The notes under the pieces are model-generated. The model saw only the letters and a list, made by a program, of their open reading frames with translations, was not told the origin of the DNA and searched no databases. DNA of 9,218 bases, from contig CANODN010000068.1 of the NCBI GenBank assembly GCA_947564765.1, positions 1 to 9,218 on the forward strand, in the 5' to 3' direction. Position 1 is the stretch's first letter, and the number at the start of each line of letters is the position of its first letter. Below are positions 1 through 5,421 of this stretch, piece after piece. The position numbers and the translations under genes were made by a program. Origin of the DNA: an uncultured Roseburia sp. (GTDB lineage Bacteria; Bacillota; Clostridia; Lachnospirales; Lachnospiraceae).

Positions 1-86
1 ATTATGATGCCTAAAAAAGATGGTTATGAAGTAATAAAAGAAATTCGTAAAGGAATGGAACCCTTTTCCGTACCTCTTTTTTTCTT

Positions 87-92
87 TATAAT
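87..92 (+). promoter_or_regulatory. Candidate -10 box upstream of the small membrane protein gene
   Basis: A perfect TATAAT lies about 72 bases before the ATG at 164. The best -35 at 16-bp spacing is only TTTCCG (65-70), a weak match, so this promoter would need help from an activator or an AT-rich upstream sequence. A perfect inverted repeat starts six bases downstream, about where transcription would begin. A TTGACA also occurs at 114-119, but its nearest -10-like hexamer (TGTAAT, 134-139) is only 14 bp away. Confidence 0.35.
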
Positions 93-97
93 AGATA

Positions 98-112
98 GCA
101 TGTCAGACATGC
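98..112. promoter_or_regulatory. Perfect 15-bp dyad, operator-like
   Basis: GCATGTC and GACATGC flank a single central A (105), giving a perfect 7-bp inverted repeat. It covers the expected transcription start of the TATAAT at 87-92, the usual place for a repressor site. It is too short and too poorly followed by T to be a terminator. The binding protein is unknown. The truncated receiver frame also runs across it. Confidence 0.4.
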
Positions 113-163
113 ATTGACAGGGCATATAGGGCCTGTAATGGAAAAAGAAAGGGAGGTATCACG

Positions 164-493
164 ATGCTTCAGGAACAAATTATGTTATACATCAGAGAAA
201 ATACAGTTATGATTGGGATTCTGTCCTCTATTGTTATTTTGCTGCTGCTGGTGATGATCCAGGTGACAAGAACAAGGCGGGAGGTACATAAAATCTGCGG
301 AAAGATCCGCAAATATTTTGATGTGATTCTGTCAGAGGATGAAGAGGAAGCGCCGGCGGCAAAGGAGGAAACACAGGAGGAGATACAGATACCGGTATAT
401 CAGACAGCGGAAGAAGAGCAAACCGGACAGGAGGATTCAAAGGAAAACGAGGAATTAAGACTGTTAATGGATATTATATCGGAGGTTTTTTAG
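164..493 (+). CDS. Small single-pass membrane protein with acidic cytoplasmic tail, function unknown
   Basis: This 109-residue protein belongs to no family I recognise. Residues 1-14 are short and polar. Residues ~15-34 form one strongly hydrophobic helix (IGILSSIVILLLLVMIQV), followed by a basic patch (RTRR, 36-39) that predicts an outside N-terminus and a cytoplasmic C-terminus. A basic amphipathic segment follows (~40-50), then a very acidic, low-complexity stretch rich in Glu, Gln and Ala (~57-95), and a hydrophobic amphipathic end (LRLLMDIISEVF) that could be a docking helix. There is no signal-peptidase site and no catalytic motif. The start is supported by GGGAGG at 151-156. The gene sits 76 bp before pgi, but a separate promoter lies between them, so co-transcription is possible and not required. 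The layout suits a membrane-anchored adaptor or scaffold; that role is inference only. Confidence 0.75.
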   Translation: MLQEQIMLYIRENTVMIGILSSIVILLLLVMIQVTRTRREVHKICGKIRKYFDVILSEDEEEAPAAKEETQEEIQIPVYQTAEEEQTGQEDSKENEELRLLMDIISEVF

Positions 494-496
494 GAC

Positions 497-525
497 TTGA
501 ACTACGAAGCAGGGTTTGCTAAAAT
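497..525 (+). promoter_or_regulatory. Promoter of pgi (sigma-A type)
   Basis: TTGAAC (497-502) and TAAAAT (520-525) are separated by exactly 17 bp, each differing by one base from the vegetative consensus. The predicted start near 532 leaves a leader of about 38 nt containing the ribosome binding site AAAGGAG (555-561). The -35 box begins four bases after the stop codon of the small membrane protein gene. Confidence 0.65.
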
Positions 526-569
526 AGGAACTGCAAAAATACAGGTTTATAGATAAAGGAGCGTTTGTT

Positions 570-1916
570 ATGAGCAAAATTACATTTGACTATTCAAAAG
601 CAGCAGGATTTATCAGTGAAGAAGAGATCGGCTACATGAGTAAGCTGACCGAAGATGCGAAAGAGCAGCTCGTTTCAAAAAGCGGAGCCGGAAATGATTT
701 TACAGGCTGGATTGATCTTCCGGAGAATTACGATAAAGAGGAATTTGCAAGGATCAAACAGGCGGCAAGGAAGATTCAGTCCGATTCGGAAGTGTTGATT
801 GTAATCGGAATCGGCGGTTCCTATCTTGGAGCACGGGCAGCAATTGAGTTCTTAAGACATGGATTTTATAACAATATTTCGAAAGATGCCAGAAAAACGC
901 CGGAGATCTATTATGCAGGAAACAGTATCAGCGGTGCGTATCTGGAAGGATTGCTGGATGTGGTAGGCGACCGGGATTTCTCCATAAATGTTATTTCCAA
1001 ATCCGGTACGACAACAGAACCGGCAATTGCATTTCGGATTTTCAAAAAGAAAATAGAAGAAAAGTATGGAAAAGAAGAAGCTGCAAAGCGTATTTATGCC
1101 ACAACAGATCAGGCAAGAGGCGCATTGAAAAAGCTTGCAGCCGAAGAAGGTTATGAGACGTTTGTAGTGCCGGATGATATCGGCGGACGTTTTTCCGTTC
1201 TGACTGCAGTAGGGCTTCTTCCGATTGCAGTAAGCGGGGCAGATCTGGATCAGTTAATGGCAGGCGCTGCAGAAGGCAGAAAGCTGGCGTTGGAGCAGAA
1301 GTTTGAAGAAAATGACGCCCTTAAGTATGCGGCAGTCCGTAATATTTTACTCCGGAAAGGAAAAGGTATCGAAGTATTGGCCAATTACGAGCCCTGTCTC
1401 CATTATGTATCAGAATGGTGGAAGCAGCTTTACGGAGAGAGCGAAGGAAAAGATCAGAAAGGAATCTTCCCGGCATCGGTAGATCTTACCACAGATCTGC
1501 ACTCCATGGGACAGTTTATTCAGGATGGAGCCAGAAATCTTTTTGAAACCGTAATGAATATCGAAAAGGCCAGAGGCAGTGTAGTAATCGAAGAGGAAGC
1601 AGTAGATCTGGATGGATTAAATTATCTTGCAGGAAAAGATATGGATTTTGTCAATAAGAATGCCATGAATGGAACGATTCTTGCACATACCGATGGAAAT
1701 GTACCGAACTTAATGGTAAATATTCCTGAGCAGAACGAATTTTATCTGGGAGAATTATTCTATTTCTTTGAGTTTGCAGTAGGTGTCAGCGGATATTTAC
1801 TGGGAGTTAATCCGTTTAATCAGCCGGGCGTAGAAAGCTATAAAAAGAATATGTTTGCTCTGCTGGGAAAACCGGGTTATGAAGCACAGAGAGAAGAGCT
1901 GTTAAAGAGATTGTAA
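570..1916 (+). CDS. pgi: Glucose-6-phosphate isomerase
   Basis: This cytoplasmic enzyme interconverts glucose 6-phosphate and fructose 6-phosphate at the head of glycolysis. Its 448 residues match the short Gram-positive form (about 450) rather than the ~550-residue enterobacterial form. The first SIS sugar-phosphate fold carries GIGGSYLG from residue 80, and the second follows. Signature 1 of the family is present as DDIGGRFSVLTAVG (202-215). Signature 2 is the segment ending FNQPGVESYKK (416-426). Active-site residues are in place: Glu290 in YGESEGKD, His311 in LHSMGQ and Lys425 in VESYKK. These equal the numbering of the Bacillus enzyme from memory. The start follows AAAGGAG with 8-bp spacing. 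The gene has its own promoter and ends just before a long hairpin element. There is no truncation or frameshift. Confidence 0.98.
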   Translation: MSKITFDYSKAAGFISEEEIGYMSKLTEDAKEQLVSKSGAGNDFTGWIDLPENYDKEEFARIKQAARKIQSDSEVLIVIGIGGSYLGARAAIEFLRHGFYNNISKDARKTPEIYYAGNSISGAYLEGLLDVVGDRDFSINVISKSGTTTEPAIAFRIFKKKIEEKYGKEEAAKRIYATTDQARGALKKLAAEEGYETFVVPDDIGGRFSVLTAVGLLPIAVSGADLDQLMAGAAEGRKLALEQKFEENDALKYAAVRNILLRKGKGIEVLANYEPCLHYVSEWWKQLYGESEGKDQKGIFPASVDLTTDLHSMGQFIQDGARNLFETVMNIEKARGSVVIEEEAVDLDGLNYLAGKDMDFVNKNAMNGTILAHTDGNVPNLMVNIPEQNEFYLGELFYFFEFAVGVSGYLLGVNPFNQPGVESYKKNMFALLGKPGYEAQREELLKRL

Positions 1917-1938
1917 TTTATAAATAAAAGAAGACAGA

Positions 1939-2038
1939 CAGGGCTGTTGCACGAAGAAAAGGGAATACAAGATAACGTAAAATCGGATTACGTTTTCAGA
2001 CGATATCTTGTATATCTATACTTGGTGCAGCAGTCCTG
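1939..2038. repeat. ~100-bp imperfect palindrome, MITE-like element or long terminator hairpin after pgi
   Basis: The outer arms 1939-1956 and 2021-2038 pair over 18 positions with one mismatch and two G:U pairs. Inside them 1965-1974 pairs perfectly with 2004-2013 (ATACAAGATA and its complement), and 1974-1980 pairs with 1988-1994 around a 7-base loop. The whole block therefore folds into one long, interrupted hairpin. The arm ends (GGGCTGTTGCAC and its partner) resemble terminal inverted repeats of several insertion sequences, which suggests a non-autonomous element; I see no convincing target duplication. ATTTTATTT follows directly at 2039-2047, so on the + strand it could also terminate pgi. 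No open frame of note lies inside it. Confidence 0.6.
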
Positions 2039-2047
2039 ATTTTATTT

Positions 2048-2083
2048 CCGCGGGCAACGGGCCGGGCAGCCGTGCCGGCGCGG
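2048..2083. other. GC-rich hairpin between pgi and the SDR gene
   Basis: CCGCG (2048-2052) pairs with CGCGG (2079-2083), and GGCA-A-CGG (2053-2060) pairs with CCGTGCC (2070-2076), with small bulges and a 9-base GC-rich loop. It stands out from the AT-rich sequence on both sides. No U-run follows on either strand, so it does not look like a standard terminator. It may be an RNA structure or a remnant joined to the palindrome next to it. Confidence 0.4.
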
Positions 2084-2166
2084 ATATTTGAGTTGTGTAT
2101 CGTTGATTTGCGTGACAAGTGCAGGATAACCCCAGAGAATCGCGGCACGAAAAGCAGGAGGTATCT

Positions 2167-2901
2167 ATGAAACGAAAAAGTGTACTGATCACCGGAGCGT
2201 CCCGGGGAATCGGCCGGGCGGCAGCAGCAGCCTTTGCAAAAGGAGGATATGATCTGGTTTTAAATTGTATCCATTCCGGGAAAGAGCTGAACAGCTTTGC
2301 CGGGAAGCTGCGGGAAGAGTTTGGGATTCAGACGCTGTGCTGCTGCGGTGATGTGAGCAGTTATGCGTTTGTATGCCGGATGTTTGAGGAGATCGCTGAT
2401 TTTTGCAAAGGAGTGGATGTGTTGGTCAACAACGCAGGAATTTCATATATCGGATTGCTGGAAGAGATGCCTTATGAGGAATGGGAGCGGGTGCTCCATA
2501 CGAATCTGACCTCTGTTTTTTCCTGCTGTAAATGTGCAATTCCTTATATGGTGGCACAGAAAGCAGGCAGGATCATCAATGTTTCTTCGGATTGGGGCGT
2601 GTACGGGGCTTCCTGTGAGGCGGCTTACTCCGCGGCAAAAGGCGGAATGAATGCGCTTACCAAAGCTTTGGCAAAGGAGCTTGCACCCAGCAATGTGCAG
2701 GTGAACGCCGTTGCCTGCGGTGTGATTGATACGGATATGAATACAGGATTTGACGAGGAAGAGCGAAGATGTCTGGAGGAGGAAATCCCGGCAGGTTATT
2801 TTGCAAAACCAGAGGAGGTAGCGGAGTTTCTCTACCAGCTTGCCGAAACGCCGCCTTATCTGACAGGTCAGATCATTGCCTTTGACGGAGGCTGGATGTA
2901 A
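2167..2901 (+). CDS. Short-chain dehydrogenase/reductase, FabG-like; possible EF-P 5-aminopentanone reductase (YmfI group)
   Basis: This 244-residue cytoplasmic NAD(P)H-dependent oxidoreductase has the classical SDR length. The dinucleotide-binding TGASRGIG lies near the N-terminus, NNAG in the middle, and the catalytic tetrad is Asn113, Ser141, Tyr154, Lys158 (YSAAK). The C-terminus ends in TGQIIAFDGGWM, as in FabG-type reductases. The segment between Ser141 and Tyr154 reads DWGVYGASCEAA. From memory, a WG-x2-GASCE sequence here marks the YmfI-like proteins that reduce the 5-aminopentanone group on elongation factor P, so that role competes with 3-oxoacyl-ACP reductase. The gene stands alone, with no fatty-acid synthesis genes nearby, which fits the first option better. 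The start at 2167 is chosen for AGGAGG at 2156-2161. An in-frame GTG at 2119 would add 16 polar residues and has no such site. A weak promoter (TTGATT 2103-2108, GATAAC 2125-2130) is possible. Confidence 0.88.
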   Translation: MKRKSVLITGASRGIGRAAAAAFAKGGYDLVLNCIHSGKELNSFAGKLREEFGIQTLCCCGDVSSYAFVCRMFEEIADFCKGVDVLVNNAGISYIGLLEEMPYEEWERVLHTNLTSVFSCCKCAIPYMVAQKAGRIINVSSDWGVYGASCEAAYSAAKGGMNALTKALAKELAPSNVQVNAVACGVIDTDMNTGFDEEERRCLEEEIPAGYFAKPEEVAEFLYQLAETPPYLTGQIIAFDGGWM

Positions 2902-2930
2902 AGCTTATGATTTTATAATTGAATATTCGA

Positions 2931-2992
2931 TTCGCGCTACGTGTATTATTTTCAGAATGAATATAATTCGTGTGCAATTTGCGTATTATCAG
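2931..2992. repeat. Imperfect ~25-bp direct repeat upstream of the XRE regulator
   Basis: The copies at 2931-2955 and 2967-2992 share TTCGYGY, then GYGTATTAT, then CAG, with small gaps, and sit 36 bp apart centre to centre. They lie in the 145-bp AT-rich gap between the SDR gene and the regulator. Paired direct repeats upstream of a small regulator gene are often binding sites, but the match is loose. The same gap holds TATAAT strings at 2914-2919 and 2962-2967 without a good -35. I see no terminator for the SDR gene. Confidence 0.3.
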
Positions 2993-3007
2993 GATTCCTT
3001 TCTCAAA

Positions 3008-3020
3008 ATTGTTTTACAAT
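3008..3020 (+). promoter_or_regulatory. -10 box inside a short dyad before the XRE regulator
   Basis: ATTGT and ACAAT flank TTT as a perfect 5-bp inverted repeat, and its right half contains TACAAT (3015-3020), a one-mismatch -10 box about 27 bp before the TTG start. No clear -35 is visible at 16-18 bp. The geometry would let the regulator shut off its own promoter, as many Cro/CI proteins do. Confidence 0.35.
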
Positions 3021-3046
3021 ACTCTCCTAGAGGGGAGGAATGATAT

Positions 3047-3388
3047 TTGGACATCGGAACGCAGTTGCGCAATCTGTTAGAGCAGGATGGGATTACCCAG
3101 AAAGAATTAGCAGAAGCTTTGAATATTTCAACTACAACGTTAAACGGCTATGTTCAGAATCGTCGGCAGCCAGATGCCAGGACAGTCATTCGTCTCGCAT
3201 CTTATTTTCATACAACTACGGACTATATTTATGGACTAACGACATTTAGGGAATCCACAACAACGCCTTACAATGCAGAGGAACGTCATCTTGTGAATAT
3301 TTATCGGGCGATGCCGGAGGATAAAAGGCCTTTGTATATCGAAACCGGACGAACCTTTTCTAATTTTGGAAAGAAGAAGAAAAAATAA
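3047..3388 (+). CDS. Small Cro/CI-type (XRE) helix-turn-helix transcriptional regulator
   Basis: This 113-residue DNA-binding protein is one XRE domain plus a short tail. Residues ~5-65 carry the five-helix fold: TQKELAEALNIS (17-28) is the first helix of the HTH and TTTLNGYVQNRRQP (29-42) the recognition helix, followed by DARTVIRLASYFHTTTDYIYGLT, a typical XRE ending. The remaining ~45 residues contain EERHLVNIYRAMPEDKRPLYIE, which resembles the short helical tail of many Firmicutes XRE proteins, and the protein ends in five lysines. The start is TTG at 3047, supported by GGGGAGG (3032-3038) at 8-bp spacing; no ATG or GTG fits the domain start. The gene is monocistronic, with a dyad over its probable -10 box and a bidirectional terminator behind it. 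Its target is unknown. Confidence 0.9.
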   Translation: MDIGTQLRNLLEQDGITQKELAEALNISTTTLNGYVQNRRQPDARTVIRLASYFHTTTDYIYGLTTFRESTTTPYNAEERHLVNIYRAMPEDKRPLYIETGRTFSNFGKKKKK

Positions 3389-3395
3389 ATATACA

Positions 3396-3430
3396 AAAAG
3401 CGCATCTGTTTTCTGGGCAGATGCGCTTTT
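3396..3430. terminator. Bidirectional intrinsic terminator between converging genes
   Basis: A perfect 13-bp stem (AAAAGCGCATCTG, 3396-3408, with its complement 3418-3430) closes a 9-base loop. Because the stem is bordered by A-runs on the left and T-runs on the right, transcripts of either strand end in U: CTTTTGTTT for the regulator gene and CTTTTTGTAT for the leftward transporter operon. Confidence 0.9.
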
Positions 3431-3443
3431 GTTTATAAAAAAC

Positions 3444-4046
3444 CTATGAATGCTTATAAGCAATTTTGGAGAGCTGAAAGGAAATCAGCAGGATAATCGC
3501 AGTAGCGGCCGGCGCGGCGAGAATGAGAGGAGAAAGGGATGTTTGTGTTTTTATAAACTCCAGATGATCCAGTGCTGTCACGGCAAACATGAGAACGGCA
3601 ACAACAAAAATAACAAACAGAAGCCGCCCGCGTTCTACGCCGATCCAAAACATAAAAGGAAGATTAACCGACAGCAGAAGGAAAGCAGTGCAGACAGTAA
3701 GCAGCAAAACAACCCAGTAATTCGGTGAAAATGCAGCTTTGCCGGTTAATGTGTGAAGCCATTTGATACAGACCATGATAAATGCTGCTGCACCTACAGA
3801 CAAAGCGCCTAAAATATATTTGCTGCCTACCAGTTCATTTGTCGTATAGGGAAGCATATCAGCAAGCTTATTCCATTTTGCCCGCTCATCATATCCCAAA
3901 ACAGTAATCGGCAGCATAGAAGCGTAACAAATGCCGTAAGTGAGAATAAAATCATCTTGCAAAAAGCCGATTACCACTATAAATAATAAAAGCAGCTTTG
4001 TCTGTTTGAGCATTGTATAGATATCTTTTAAAATTAATCCTGTCAT
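3444..4046 (-). CDS. ABC-2 type transporter membrane subunit (ABC2_membrane_5-like)
   Basis: This integral membrane protein is the probable channel partner of the ATPase encoded just upstream. Of its 200 residues the first 14 form a short cytoplasmic helix (LILKDIYTMLKQ). Six hydrophobic segments follow at about 17-29, 33-51, 77-97, 110-135, 142-159 and 172-193. The loop after the second segment reads YDERAKWNKLADMLPYTTNELVGSKY (52-77), a hallmark of this small ABC-2 permease family in Firmicutes. The length is normal for the family. The ATG at 4046 is preceded by AGGAGG (4055-4060) buried in the last codons of the ATPase gene, leaving a 3-bp gap between genes, so translation is probably coupled. 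The substrate cannot be read from the sequence; relatives act in peptide or antibiotic stress. Confidence 0.88.
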   Translation of the reverse strand: MTGLILKDIYTMLKQTKLLLLFIVVIGFLQDDFILTYGICYASMLPITVLGYDERAKWNKLADMLPYTTNELVGSKYILGALSVGAAAFIMVCIKWLHTLTGKAAFSPNYWVVLLLTVCTAFLLLSVNLPFMFWIGVERGRLLFVIFVVAVLMFAVTALDHLEFIKTQTSLSPLILAAPAATAIILLISFQLSKIAYKHS

Positions 4047-4049
4047 ATT

Positions 4050-4895
4050 CTAAACCTCCTGTTTTGCCAAAAACAACATAATTTCTTCAATTCCTGCGGG
4101 TTCAAGATCAAAAGCCTGTGAAATCTGTGAACGCCTGACGCAGAGGGAAGAAGAATATTTTCCATCTTTTCTGCCCAGAATAGCTTCTTGCGGAATCGCG
4201 GAAATATCTGTATTGGAAACCTGTAAAATACCGTATTCCTCCAGCAGACGATCTTTCTCTTCACAGAAAAGCAGTTTTCCCTGATGCAGATATGCAATAT
4301 AATCGCTGATTTTCTCCAGATCGCTGATAATATGGGAAGAAATCAGGACAGAGTGATCTTCCTCTCTCGTAAAATCATTGAAAATTTCTATGATCTCATC
4401 TCTTATGATGGGATCTAATCCGCTTGTGGCTTCGTCTAAAATCAAAAGCTTTGGCTGGTGGGATAATGCCGTGGCAATTGCCAGCTTCATCTTCATGCCT
4501 CTGGAATATTCTTTGAACGGCTTACGTTCCGATAATTGAAACTGACGGATATAGTTAAAAAAGATATCTTCCTGCCAGTTCCTATAGGTCCGCTTCATGA
4601 TCTGATTGACATTTTTTGCATGCAGCACTTCCGGGAAATAGGCTTCATCCAATACGATTCCGATATCCTCCTTTACCTGATGAAAATCTGCGGATTGATT
4701 GTCCTTTCCCAAAATCAGGATTTCACCGGAATCTCTTTTGACCGTATTCATCAAAAGGGAAATCGTCGTGCTTTTTCCGGCGCCGTTCTCTCCGATCAGG
4801 CCCATGATACAGCCGGTTGGAAGAGATAAAGAGACATCATTCAACGAAAATGAGCGATAAGCTTTGGATACGTGTTTCATTTCGATTGCGTTCAT
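4050..4895 (-). CDS. ABC transporter ATP-binding protein (YtrB-like)
   Basis: This 281-residue cytoplasmic ATPase powers the membrane subunit downstream. It has a complete nucleotide-binding domain: A-loop Tyr13, Walker A GENGAGKST (35-43), signature YSRGMK (130-135), Walker B LLILDE with catalytic Glu155 (150-155), D-loop SGLD (158-161) and H-loop His188 in SSH. The Q-loop region reads IGIVLDEAYF with no Gln, a substitution seen in related transporters of this group as I recall. The last ~60 residues form a C-terminal extension that ends in a helix. The ATG at 4895 overlaps the GntR stop codon as ATGA and is preceded by GGAGG inside that gene. GntR, ATPase and small ABC-2 permease in this order is the reduced form of the Ytr/bacitracin-type envelope-stress cassettes. 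Confidence 0.95.
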   Translation of the reverse strand: MNAIEMKHVSKAYRSFSLNDVSLSLPTGCIMGLIGENGAGKSTTISLLMNTVKRDSGEILILGKDNQSADFHQVKEDIGIVLDEAYFPEVLHAKNVNQIMKRTYRNWQEDIFFNYIRQFQLSERKPFKEYSRGMKMKLAIATALSHQPKLLILDEATSGLDPIIRDEIIEIFNDFTREEDHSVLISSHIISDLEKISDYIAYLHQGKLLFCEEKDRLLEEYGILQVSNTDISAIPQEAILGRKDGKYSSSLCVRRSQISQAFDLEPAGIEEIMLFLAKQEV

Positions 4896-5266
4896 TCTTC
4901 TACCTCCAGGATGCGAAACATTTCCACCAGCTCTTCGCCGGTAAGACCGCAGCCTCCGGCCAGCTTCCGGATTGCCTGCATATGTGCTTCGATTTTTTTT
5001 AAGTTTTCTTCCCGAATCAATTCCAGATTCGTACCTGCCACAAAACAGCCCTTTCCGGCAACGGTATGGATAAAGCCCTCCCGTTCCAGTTCGTCGTAAG
5101 CCCGCTTTGTTGTAATGACGCTGATACGAAGATCCTTTGCAAGATTCCGAATGGAGGGGAGCGCATCGCCTTCTTTTAAAGAGCCGTTTAGTATGAGGTC
5201 TTTGATCTGGGTATAGATTTGTTCATAAATAGGCTGGTTGCTGGAATTTCGAATGATAATGTTCAT
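4892..5266 (-). CDS. GntR-family transcriptional regulator, YtrA type
   Basis: This 124-residue repressor is probably autoregulatory and controls the ABC cassette behind it. Residues ~10-78 form the GntR winged helix: PIYEQIYTQIKDLILNGSL, then GDALPSIRNLAKDLRIS, the recognition helix VITTKRAYDELEREGF, and the wing IHTVAGKGCFVA. The C-terminal ~45 residues are only a pair of helices, too small for a FadR or UTRA ligand domain; this is the YtrA subfamily layout, where the tail dimerises. The start at 5266 is chosen for GGAGG (5273-5278 region) and because an upstream in-frame ATG at 5326 would translate the operator and promoter. The stop overlaps the ATPase start by 4 bp. Confidence 0.93.
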   Translation of the reverse strand: MNIIIRNSSNQPIYEQIYTQIKDLILNGSLKEGDALPSIRNLAKDLRISVITTKRAYDELEREGFIHTVAGKGCFVAGTNLELIREENLKKIEAHMQAIRKLAGGCGLTGEELVEMFRILEVEE

Positions 5267-5281
5267 GTGCTTTCCTCCATT

Positions 5282-5306
5282 ACTGTTTATATACAATATA
5301 TACAGT
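5282..5306. promoter_or_regulatory. 25-bp operator dyad, probable binding site of the YtrA-type regulator
   Basis: ACTGT at 5282-5286 and ACAGT at 5302-5306 bracket an AT-rich inverted repeat (TATAT on each side of centre 5294) that is symmetric apart from two position pairs. It covers the -10 box of the operon promoter. YtrA-group repressors bind AT-rich dyads of this kind in front of their own operons, so autorepression is the natural reading. Confidence 0.7.
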
Positions 5307-5323
5307 TGAAACGCATTTGTCAA
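5295..5323 (-). promoter_or_regulatory. Promoter of the GntR-ABC operon
   Basis: On the minus strand a perfect TTGACA (5318-5323) and TATATT (5295-5300) are separated by exactly 17 bp. Transcription would start near 5288, about 20 nt before the GntR start codon, and serve all three genes. Confidence 0.85.
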
Positions 5324-5372
5324 CACTTTTTTATCAAATTATACTTATAATGGGATGCCCGGAGGGTATAAA

Positions 5373-5415
5373 AAATCCGTAACGATAGCGCAGAAGGCGG
5401 AACCGTTACGGATTT
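5373..5415 (-). terminator. Intrinsic terminator of the corrinoid-activation protein gene
   Basis: A perfect 12-bp stem (AAATCCGTAACG at 5373-5384 with 5404-5415) closes a 19-base loop and, read on the minus strand, is followed by a run of six T (GGATTTTTTATA). It starts a few bases after the stop codon of the 744-residue protein. Confidence 0.9.
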
Positions 5416-5421
5416 GAAATT

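Larger units (their letters stand above)
1..117 (+). pseudogene. Response-regulator receiver-domain fragment, cut by the window edge and ending early
   Basis: Frame 1 is open from the first base to a TGA at 115-117. Its first ~17 residues (IMMPKKDGYEVIKEIRK) match the part of a CheY-like receiver domain that follows the phospho-acceptor Asp: a [DILM]MPxxDG turn, then the amphipathic helix ending in IRK. After that an intact receiver would run through a strand to the conserved Thr/Ser-Ala and Lys. Here the frame gives a poorly matching hydrophobic stretch (VPLFFFIIDS) and stops about 20 residues later, so no output domain can follow in this frame. The region is AT-rich compared with the genes downstream. 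I see a truncated or decayed receiver. The upstream half lies outside the window, so a short stand-alone protein cannot be excluded. Confidence 0.5.

Noticed and set aside
114..139. TTGACA with TGTAAT as a promoter for the small membrane protein gene
   Set aside because: The spacing is 14 bp, too short for a normal sigma-A promoter.
2119..2166. GTG start that would lengthen the SDR protein by 16 residues
   Set aside because: The added residues are polar and foreign to the family, while the ATG at 2167 has AGGAGG at good spacing.
2923..2964. AT-rich inverted repeat as a terminator for the SDR gene
   Set aside because: The 10-bp stem has a bulge and a 21-base loop, is almost all A/T, and no U-run follows.
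5267..5326. Longer N-terminus for the GntR regulator
   Set aside because: It would translate the promoter and operator; the GntR domain starts right at residue 1 of the shorter form.
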